This document shows positions 10,097-21,859 of a stretch of DNA of 64,000 bases, one piece after another. Within the stretch, counting starts at the first letter, position 1, and the number at the start of each line of letters is the position of its first letter. Location of the stretch: NCBI RefSeq assembly GCF_963576675.1, contig NC_088918.1, forward strand, positions 37,667,501 to 37,731,500. Direction: 5' to 3'. The DNA is from Euphorbia lathyris (lineage: Eukaryota; Streptophyta; Magnoliopsida; Malpighiales; Euphorbiaceae). The position numbers and the translations under genes were made by a program. The notes beneath the pieces were generated by a model. That model saw only the letters and a list, made by a program, of their open reading frames with translations. It ran no database searches and was not told the origin of the DNA.

Positions 10097-13000
10097 ATGA
10101 ATTGTGGCAGTAGCTTCAGCGAAGAGCAGCTGAACCAGCAGGAACACCATTGCTGCATATGCCACGAGTTTTTCAAAGTAGCAATCACGAACCCTAAGAA
10201 AATCGCGGTCATTCATTCACCGCACCCTCGCGGTGATCGTGCGTCCCAAATTCCAAGAGAATTAAGCAAGACTGCCACTTACTCATCCTCTTCGTTTTCT
10301 AGTCCACCGGTATTTGAAGGAGACCAATGTTTCACGTTTTCTGATGTTCTCAAGTCTGTTGACTACCTCAGCTCTCGCCTCCGCTTTCTTCTTGACGGTG
10401 CTGATAATTCCAATCTCCAACCCACTGCAGGTCTTTGGTTCTTTACTCAATCAAGCTATAATGGTTAATTTATCTCTAATGTAATGCTGAAGCTGAAATT
10501 ACATTGCAATCATGATCAAGATCATCTTAAATAGTGCAGGTAAGTCTAATAATGGCGAGCAGAGCACAGCTGACATAGCTGAACCTTCCATATCATTTGT
10601 GCCGAGATTACAGCAAGTTTCTGAGCATACGAATGTGAATAGACCAAAAATATTGGGAATATATATGCCACCTTCTGTGGAGTATATAATCTCTGTTCTT
10701 TCGGTTTTGAGGTGCGGAGAGGCTTTCTTGCCTCTTGATCCTTCATGGCCGGAAGATAGAATTCTATCGATTATTTCTTCTTCGGACGCTGGTCTTGTTA
10801 TCACTTCTTCCTCGTCATTTAGTAAGGTTGATAAACAGAATTGGCTTGTTGAATGTGGTGTTTGTCCTGTGGTATGTTTTTCCGTGGAAGAAAGCCTTAA
10901 AGAGCACGTCTCTCCATTACCCTTAGGCTGGCCTTGCGAAGAAGAGAAGAAAAGATTGTTCTGTTATTTAATGTATACATCTGGATCGACTGGAAAGCCT
11001 AAAGGTGTTTGTGGCACTGAACAAGGTAAGCATTTGGGGTGGCGTGGATGTTCTAGTGTGCAATTTGTTGCCACGCAGTGGTTGCTACAACTGTGCTGTT
11101 TTGTGCTATGGACAAGAATGAGCTGAATAGTTTGCCCTTTTCTAGCACGCAGTGCGAGGGCTTAGTTCGAGTTTATTAATACTGAATATTGGGGGCATCA
11201 TTCTAGAAACTTTTCAAATTAAATTTGGAGAAATAAATGTTTTCCTGCAAATTGAGGAATGGATATCTTTTCTCTTTCCCACTTGATCCACTGGCACCAA
11301 CCTTTCTTAGTTTGTTTCCTCGTTCCATTAAATACTATGACATGGAAAAATTAGCTTACTGCATACGCCTTTCTTCATATCTCTACTGGAACTCGTCTAT
11401 TGCCAGACTGTTTTTGTATATAAAGTTAGGGCTGCTCGGCTCAATAAAACTTGACCTTGTTCGACTCGATTTATAAGCGAGCCGAGCTTGAGCACGGAGA
11501 ATCTGTGTTGAAAGCTCGCGAGCATAGTCAGTTATAGGTTCATGAACAAGCTCGACTATAATGTTCATGAACTGGCCCATGAGCAAGTTTGGTTCGATTG
11601 TTTTTGGGATATGTAAAACTACGTACTTTTGTGTAAAATTTTAGTTTTGCAGTTTCAAAATTATGTACTTTTGTGTTAACAAAATTTCAAATGAACGTAA
11701 TTAATAAGTTGTTCACTAGCAAAGTTTATTAACATAATTAACGAGCTGCTCGCGAGCAAAGCTTGTGAACAAATAAATGAGCTGCTTGTGAGAAGCTCAC
11801 AAACAAGATGTTTAGCTCGAGCTCGTCCATTTTCTGTTGAGCTGAGCATGAGGAGGCCAAACCTCAGCTCGGCTCGATTATAACCCTATGTAAAAATGTG
11901 ACATGGTTATTTGATTTTCTTGTTTTCTTTCAAGGTCTATTTAATCGCTTTCTGTGGATGCAAGAAGCATATCCTCTGAATGGAAATGAAGTGTTATTGT
12001 TCAAAACATCAATAAGTTTTATTGACCACTTACAAGAATTTCTTAGTGCCATGCTTACGGCATGTACGCTGGTTGTACCTCCTTTCAATCAGCTGAGACA
12101 CGATCCATTTTCTGTAGCCAATTTTCTACAGGTATGTTCATTGTAGATATCAAATATTGTATATTACTTTTCATGTTTGCCTTTATTGTTCTGGTCCTTG
12201 AGAGAGCTACTGACTTAGTAATGTAAGTTGTAGGTACTCTTGTTTTTAGGATGTAGAGTATCTTAAAAGTTTACTATCACCGTAAGTATGGTGAATGGCA
12301 TTTGCAGTGAGAGATCATTCTTGAATTCTAGACAGCACAGTTTCTTCATAAATCATGTTTAATGTGTTATGCGCTCACTGTATATATACCGTATGCAGGT
12401 AGGATCGTTTTATATCTTATAACTTCATTTAAGTTCTATGTGTTTAATGGCATGTACAACTTTGCTGAGAAAGAGGTTACTGGTTTCAATTTTATGATAA
12501 AGAAAGATTAAGACTAGATTTTTGGGTTATTAGAAGGTGCTCTTTTGGTCTTATTAGTAAAAGTTAGTGCATCAAAGAATGTTACGGAATAGAGAAGGCA
12601 TCTGGGCTGAGCAACAGATACAGCTTTGAGGGATCATGCAGGGATTCATTGAAAATAAACTCAGATCATAGGACCTTTATGATGTATAACTTTCTTTAAC
12701 AGTACTAGACAACATTCGGTGAATGATTGGACTTAATGATCATGGAGTTGTGGTTGGTATGTCGCAAATGGTTAAGGAGGGGATGATAGAGAAAAGAGGC
12801 GAGGATACAAGAATTTAAGAAGTAACATAAAGAGATTTTGAAATCCCATTTAATTCTTAATTATCTATTATTAGCTCAAGTTTGGATTGATGAAGTTCAG
12901 TTTCCCATAAACCGATAATAGGCTTTTTGCGTAGCAGATCTGGTACCTATTGTGGATAAGGAGTGGGAAACTTTGCATTTTTACTTTCTGAATGTTCAGA

Positions 13001-16000
13001 GAAATGAATGCTGCTGCCGGTGATCATCTTCAACGTCTGTTATGCATGCTTGTGTGCTTTAGTGTTAACAAGGAATACAAGGTTCAAAAGGGTAAGTTTC
13101 ATTGAGGGGTTATTCACTGTATGGACTAGAAATCTTATGGCTGAGTTCAGCTAGTAGATTACTTGCTGTGCTTAATGTTAAATTACTGATCAAAATGAAC
13201 ACCTATGTTTCACTTACTGAGCATTTTCTCAGTTTATTTTTATCCATAATTTTTTTTGAGGCTGAGGCTTAGTCTGTTGAGTTATAAAATTTACAGGCCT
13301 AATTTTGTCCAAGGGGGTACGAAAGTATGAGCATCCATTATATAGGGAGACAAATCATTTCTTGTATATCTAAATTCAGTGTTTGTTGTTATGGTCAATC
13401 ATTTTCACTTAGTCCATTGTAAAGAAAATGTTCTTTTGCCAAATAACTAACTGATGGGTGGGTGAGTATGCAAAAATATGGGCCATCATGCACCTTTGCA
13501 TTTGATTGTTTGGTTCAATGTTCAGTAAATCTTTGTTCAAGCCAAGGACGTACTCTCTCTCTACTTGTGAATTCTTTTTATATACTTGCATATGGAATTT
13601 TTTGATTTATGGTCAAGTTCCATATATAAAGTTGATCTAAGTATTTTTCTTTTTAATATGAACATGGTTTCTAACAGCATTTTGTATTAATTTGCTTTGG
13701 AAACCCATTTGTGCTTAGGTTCATTTTCAATCTGTGGGTCACTTCTGTTGTTGTTATTCTGAAGTGATGGATGCTCTTCCTTTTATTTTTCGTGGTTATA
13801 ATTTTTTTTCTAGCAACGCTATTGTTCCCATTCAGCTACTAATGAATATTTAAACTATCTCTGTAGGCCTACTCAATAGACAGGCTTATTGCTGTTCCTT
13901 CACTCATGCGGACAATCCTTTCTGCTTTGCAAAGTCAATTTAACATGCAAATTAAGAGTTCACTGAAATTGCTAGTGCTAAGTGGCGAAGTATTTCCTTT
14001 ATCCTTATTGGATGTATTGTCAAATTTGCTACCCAATACCTCTATTTTGAATTTATATGGGAGCACAGAGGTTAGATGGAATCTCTCTTTTAAATCTTTT
14101 TTTTTTCTGATTCAAAGCATTATTTTTGTTATCTGTTTTAACATACAAGACAAAGGAAATTTACAATGCTTGTGTATTGCTTTCTTCGTTATTATCTTTG
14201 TAGTCGTCTCCATTCAGATTATTGATGCTCTTTCGAAATCATTTTACATCCAATTATGCAGTTAAGTGTATGCTTCCAAGTGTTACCATGAACTGTAGAA
14301 ATGCTTCACTAGGGTAGCTTCTTAGTTTCTTTTCTTTCTATTTTCCCATCTGCTTCCTTATCTCTCATCCTATGATGTTAATAAATATTGCTTAGCAGGA
14401 TTAATGATGCAGTTCGGTATATTAAATATATTAGAGGTTCTGAATCATGTTTTTGTATTTTTCTTGTTTTGTCATGTACCTCCTAGTCTTAACAAGTATA
14501 AGTTGCTTTTTTCCTCCAATTTGTGTCCCTTTTTGTTCTTCATTAATGAAACTTCTTCTATTTAAGTAATACATCCACTTTTCAATTAAGGTAGCTGGGG
14601 ACTGTACATATTTTGATTGCAAGAGGTTGCCAATGATTTTGGAGGCTGAGGCGCTAACAAGTGTTCCCATTGGCATTCCTATTTCTAATTGTAATGTAAT
14701 ATTGGTTGGTGACACTGATATGCCCAATCAGGGAGAGATATGTGTTAGTGGTCCCTGTGTTTCTCTCGGTTTCTGTTCCAAGTCTGCTGTAATGTCTTTG
14801 AACTCTGTAAAAGTGCATGGTAACAGCATCTGCAGCTGTTTGGTGGATGGCTGTGGAAGCCAAATATATTATAAAACTGGTGATTTTGCACGACGGCTTC
14901 AATGTGGTGACTTGGTGTTTTTAGGTAGAACTGACCGCAGTGTAAAAGTTAATGGCCAACGTATAGCCTTGGAAGAGATTGAAAATACAGCCAAGGGACA
15001 TCCTGATGTTCTTGATGCTGCTGTGATTGCCAATGAAGGTCCAGAGGAGGTTGTGCACCTTGAAGTTTTTTTTACATTAAAAGATAATGATAAATCTGGT
15101 GACTCGGTTAGATCAATTAGAAGTTGGATGTTCAGCAAACTTCCTTCAGCCATGATCCCAAGCCACTTTGTATTAGTAAAATCACTGCCCATCTCTTCTA
15201 GTGGAAAAGTTGATTATACCTCGTTGAGAGGTTCATCATTTCTCACAAGGCACACCAAAGATAAAATTGGCAACGCTAATACCAGTGATATCTTGCACAT
15301 TGTAAAACAGGTTTTCCCTCAATTTGTGCTAAAACTATTTTAGCTTGTAAGATCTCTATGCACATGCATTCTATTTCCTAATTATCAAACCATTTGTAAC
15401 ATTGAGCAGTATGACCCTTTTCTGACAGGCATTTTGTGATGCTTTGATGGTGGAAGACTTTTCTAATGATGATGACTTTTTTATGATGGGGGGTAGTTCT
15501 GTTACTGCTGCCCAGGTTTCATATAGCCTGGGAATTGATATGAGATTGCTTTATAAATTTTCCACTCCGTATAAGCTTCACAATGCCATCCTTGATGAGA
15601 GGGAATCTTACAAGGTAGATCCGGCAACTGATTTTAGCTGGAAATCAAATCTGAAAGATCTTAGTCCTAATCTTAGTCTTAAATCAGAGAAATGGCCACT
15701 AAAGAACCTTCATCACAAGAATGAACAGAAGGCAGCAGTATCCAAGCGCTTTAAGGTCGATTTGAACAAACACATATCTTCAAATTGTATTAGTCTGAAC
15801 GACAAGACTGCTTGGTCTGCTTTGGTACCTATTTCATGTTCATTCAGCCGATGCAACAAGGTTATGTATGAAAGGGAGTACAAGTTAAAGGATTCCTATC
15901 AATTAACTTCGTCATCAGAAGTTCTGAGAGAAAAGGAAGGTGTTTCTATGCATGAGTTGTGGAAGGTTCACATGGATTCTTGTGTAGATGCCTCGCCACT

Positions 16001-19000
16001 TGTTGTGTCTAAAGGCCAAGATGTTTATTTATTTATTGGATCTCATGCACATAAGTTCATTTGTGTTGATGCAAAAAGGTAAGGGTTTTCTTTTGGTAGT
16101 TATATGGACTAGAAACGAAATTGCATTACTCTTACTATCTAATTATTATTTGTGTAATATCTTTCCCAAGATCGTGTATAATGCTTAAATGAGTCTCGGC
16201 ATAAATAGGCAGTGGGAAGAACATCTTTTGGACTCTTCTTAACTGGCTTAAAAATCATTCAAGTGTAGGACATATGATAGGTGACATACATTTGAAAGAA
16301 TTCTAGTTCTACCAGATGTCTGGTGCAGGTCCAAAATCTTACCCTTCAAATACTACATAGGAAAGTATAAACTCTCCTAGTTTCAGAAACAGGTTTTTCT
16401 TTTTCTTACGTTCACAATGTTGGCACTTGTTTCTTGAATAGAAGTGCTAAGCAGCTGATAGGGTTTCTTTTTATGATTCAATTCAATTAATTATCACTCC
16501 CTTTTGGAAGATTTTTCCTAGCATGTTGTATTTATCCATTTTTTTTGTTGAACACGATCTTAAGATTCTCTACAATGCAATATCATTTTTTTGTTCGTGA
16601 TGCATGAGAAGTTCATTGCTGGCACAGACTGTTCATCTTCTAACTCTATTGTTAGTTGTGTTGTGTAATTTTAGTGGTTCTCTCCTGTGGGAAGCCAGAC
16701 TACAGGGAAGAATTGAATGTTCAGCAGCAATTGTTGCTGACTTTTCTCAGGTTCTTCTTCTTATTGTACATGATTCACAATGTGTTAAGCATTTTGAGGC
16801 TTCAAATCTCTTATATGCATTTTCAGATTGTAGTTGGATGCTATGAAGGGAAAATATATTTTCTTGACTTCTTAAATGGCAATATTTGTTGGACCTTCCA
16901 AACAGGGGCCGAGGTATGATAATCTTTTTCCCATGCTTTTCGTGCTTAGTAGGTTTAATGTATTGTCCTTCATCAGCTCTTTTCCATTAAGATTCATGTT
17001 CTCCATGCTGTTTGCTTTTGGATTATGAAAGATGTACCAAGAACACAACAGGGGAAATTACTTGCCTGAAATTTCAATTAATCAATAGCAATTTTAAAGC
17101 CTAGGCATGCTCTAGAATGTTTGTATAAGCATTATTAACTCCAATCCTGATAATTATTTGACACGATGATGAGCAAATAAACTTGGAAACGCTGAAGCTG
17201 GTCCAAAATTGGGTTTTATTCAATATGTTATATAATATTTGTATACTGATGTGAAGACTTTAGATGTAATAGCGATATTATTAGAAGAAATGGATAAGAT
17301 GGTAAAATATGGGTGCATAATCCTTGTAGCTTAACTTGTAATAGCAATATTATTAGAAGAAATAGATAAGATGGTAAAATATGGGTGCATTATCCCTGTA
17401 GCTTAACTTCTTATTTTCTTTCGAGTTATGTTGTTGATAAAATCAGTTGACAAATTGATACTCTCTCCATTCCATTATATAAGTTATTCTGAAGTATTTC
17501 ACACAAATTAAGAAATACAATTAGTATATAATGAAATTAATGAATTTACATTGGTTAACTAAAAAAATTACAGGAATGCCTTGGAATGTTCAAAAACACA
17601 TGGACCAAGACAAAAATTTAATGCTTGGACCGAAAAACTAAACTAGAAGTTCTTGGAAAACTAGGACTTATATTTTGGAAAAAAATTGAATTGCTAGAAT
17701 GACTTATAAAGTGGAATGGAGGGAGTAGTTTTATTGAAATGCATGTGCTGAATTTCAGAATTTGTTGATTGAATCTTCATTATCTTTTTTTTTCATGTTC
17801 CTTTTCCTGTTTCTTTCATATGTTCATATCTGAGTATATTCTCTTTAAAGTCTCCTTGTGTATTAGAAGTTTACCTCCAATCGTTGTTTTCTGTTAACCA
17901 TTTATGAAGGTAAAGTGCCAACCAGTTGTGGATATACACAGACAAGTGATCTGGTAAATATTTGAATTGTATCGTGCTTTTATCAGCTGATCTTATTGTT
18001 GCTTCTTTCTATTGCTTTAACCATTGATAGATAACTCTATTTTTGTGGTTGAATAAGTGGGAGTGTGTATGCTTTCTGTTCAACCACATCAGGTGAAGCT
18101 ATCAAGTTATAATTGCTGTTTGATATCATATCACCTGCAATTTGGTTTATGTTATGTTGGTCAAATTCAGAACAAGAAATAGAGATAGAATCACGGGACA
18201 AAAGAAAAAACAATTGATGAGAAAGAGGAACCAAACCAAAAGATCAGGATTAGGAGAATTCCTCTCGTGTAAATAATCTCATGTTTTGCATTTGGTTGCA
18301 CTTTCAAGGCCCTATATTGGGCCAGTAATCAGAGACATAAAGAGAAAAGGAGACTACATTGAGTTCCTTAAAATAATTAAAATTCCTATTGTCATCATAT
18401 TGCCGACAATCTACCTTTAATATTCTATTATGTCTTTGGGCATAGAAAGTCCCCAAACCATGGGAAATCAAACAATTATGTAGAATTCCACAAAGTACTT
18501 GTGAATTAATATACTAAGAGAACACATGAGGAAAGAATGGAAAAATGAAAAATAATATCCTGAAGAGTTCAGGAAAATAAAATAACATTCTGAGAGATCT
18601 TCAACATCTGTTTAGCACTCTGCTTGGAGTTTCGAAAGACTACCATTTCCAGTGGGTGTAGAATTTAGTGTTGCAGCTTTACATGGAAACCCCATGGGGC
18701 ATGATTGCATTTGTTTCTGTTACCCACCAGTTGCTTTGATAAAGCTGGATAACTTCTTGATTTGCCACCTCGTATTCTGAATGAGGCTGTCATTGATGAT
18801 AAGTTTAATGAAACGCCTTGAGCTGCATCTATTTTGTGTCGCTGACACGACTTGATTTCACGGTGTTATATGATGGTTCATGTTAGCCGACCCCGAATCA
18901 TTTCGGGACTAAGGCTTTGTTGTTGTTGTTGTGTTCATGGAAAAAGTTCTTTAGCATTTCTATTTTGTAAAAAGTAATTGATCATGAGAAAACTATCTGC

Positions 19001-21821
19001 AGGTGTGGCTCCCATGACCACTATTTATATGCTCTTGACTACAAAAATCATTGCTGTATTTATAGGCTGTCATGTGGTGGAAGTATATTCAGTTCACCTG
19101 CAATTGATGAGGTGAATATCTGCTAATCAGCTGAAATTCAGTTTTATTTAGTGGCATAGGCTTTTTTCTTTTTTTGAAAAAAAAAAAAAAATTATTGCAT
19201 CAGAATTGGCTATCATTCTCATCTCCTTTCTAATCTGCTTTTCTGTTTGTTTGTGGGTTTTTTTTTTCTCCTCAGAACATTGCATTATGAATCCACATCC
19301 GTTTTCATATTTGATGGTTTCATATATTCATTCACTAAACCCACTTCGTCCACAAAAGATGTTTTATAATTCAGTTTTCTTTTATACTTGTTCTCCCCTC
19401 CTGTAATGTATTATATTTCTGCATTTGTCCTCTAATATAATTTGTTTTTTCGGCTTGATATTATCAATCAGAGAAAGCTACAAATAATTTTCTTGTATTA
19501 GGAATATTCTATCCATCACTTTTTCCTTTGGTTGGATCCATATGTAGAACTTTTGGCTCCACATGTAATATCTATAGGTGTAGGTGTACTAGTTGATTTA
19601 AACCTCTCAGTTGATCATCTCAATCATATGTTGGTTGTTATTAGATCGTGTTGCTTTTTCTAGTATTTTTAGTAAACAATTAATGAATGTGGAAATTACT
19701 GAATCATCTTAGTTTATCTCCTGATTTAATATTCAATTAATTATCATTTAGGTGCGAGAGGCAATATATGTGGCCTCAACTTGTGGTCTTGTGACAGCTA
19801 TATCCCTAAAGGTAAGGTAACAAGTTTTTTCCCCCTACGACTGAGATTTCAATAACATTGTTGTAAGTTGGGCTGAGCATAAATCATGAAGAAACCTAAT
19901 TGAACTGAATATTTGAAAAAATATTCGTGATTGAACCGAATCATGGACTTCTTTTGAGGAACTAGACTGAATTGGACCAATGTTTTTCTTTTCGAAGAAC
20001 TAGACCCTATGTTGCACGGAAACGGATACTGGGACGTAATTTCTGAAAAACATAGGAGCAGAGATGTGGGAGAAACGTGTAAATATTAAAAATATAGGGG
20101 CCTATTTATAAATATTAAAAATATAATAATACATTAAACAAAATAAGATTGAAGAACAAGAGGAAGAAAGTCCAAGCTCAATCGAGATTCAAGAGACAAA
20201 GATTACAGGAGAAAGAAATATAGGTAAGTTCTTTAAATTGAAGGATACAAGGAAGGAATTATCTCTCAAATATGAAGTTTTAATTTTCCTAATCATAGAT
20301 TGAATAAGAAATGCAAAATACAAAGTTTGAATTTCTAGAATTTTAATCGAAATAGATAGGGAGAACAGTTTAAAAATTGAGAGACGCGTTTCATATTTTG
20401 AGTAATTACGGAAACGTGCCTGGAAACGTTTAGTATCAGTTTCGGAGAGTTTCCGTTTCCCACATCTGCCAGAAACGGGGAAAGGCATGTCATGAAGAGT
20501 TTCCATGATGTCTAGTCTAGACCTAATTGGATTAAATTTATCCATAAGCAAACTAAATTGAGCTGGACCGCTTTAGTGTAAAGCACATGCCTACTTTACC
20601 TTGTGTTGGAATTTCACTAATAACTGGGTTGTCTGTAATCGAATTCTAAACTCCTGGTCCAAGAGGCTTTTAATATCATGTCAAAGAGCCACCCAATCCA
20701 ATAACTTAAGCTGATGGGTAGGATTCCAAAAAATATTATTTTTTTTATTATTTCTATAATTTTATAGAGTTGTTTTCATGTAAAAGTGTGTGGTAGGTGT
20801 TCAATTAGCACTGTAAGTATAAGTTCCTATGCTTTGATGAATACACTGAATAAAATTATGTTTTCCCTATTCAAATAACACCTTAGACCTCTCTTTATAG
20901 CTCTCGAAGTGCAGGAGGTCTACTGTTGTTTTGATCCGAATTTCAAATTCTAATTAATAATAGAATAATTATTTAATTTAATATTTAATTAATGTTAATA
21001 TTCTATTATAATATAGTTTCTAAAATAGTCACTTTTTTTTTTAATAAAATAGTCACTTACTTTTTCTAGATTTAGAGATTGAATTTCTAATATGGGCGCC
21101 ATTAGCCATGTTGTTTATATGCAGGCTTTACCATTTCATACTTTATGGCAGCATGAGTTAGAGGTGCCAGTATTTGGGTCACTTTCAGTTGGTTCTTCAC
21201 ATGGAAATGGTATGCATATGTTTCAGTTGAGTGACCATTCCCTTGTGCAGATGAATTATTTGACTAAATGTCATTTTCTTTTTCCAACCTGCTGCAGTTA
21301 TTTGTTGTCTAGTGGATGGGAATATTGTTGCATTGAGTTCAGGTGGATCCGTCATTTGGCGGGTATGAATTTATCCTATTTCATTTTATCCAAATTCACT
21401 TTTTAATACCTAGTTTGATGTATAAATTATAATTTTTGTCCTCCATATCTCCCACAATATGTTGACGCACCTATGCAAGTGGATTCTAGTGCCATATGAT
21501 GTATTCTTAAAGTATAATTTCGCCATGATCATATTTATACCAAGCACTGCGGGTGGGGCAGAATCTAGAATATTTTGTTGGCTTTAGATTTTGGGTAGAT
21601 CTATTTGTAAATGAATATTTTGTTTTATTTGTCTCATCATGTTGATTGTATTTCTGGAAATCTTTTTTATCCTTCCTTTCTTCTGAAAATTCATGTCCTT
21701 CAGTGTAGAACTGGTGGTCCTATATTTGCTGGAACATGCACGTCTTGTGTACTTCCTTCTCAGGTGAGTAGTTCTGCTTCCATTGAAACTGAAATTAAGG
21801 TTACAGTAAAGCTCTGCTCTG

Positions 21822-21859
<38 letters not shown>

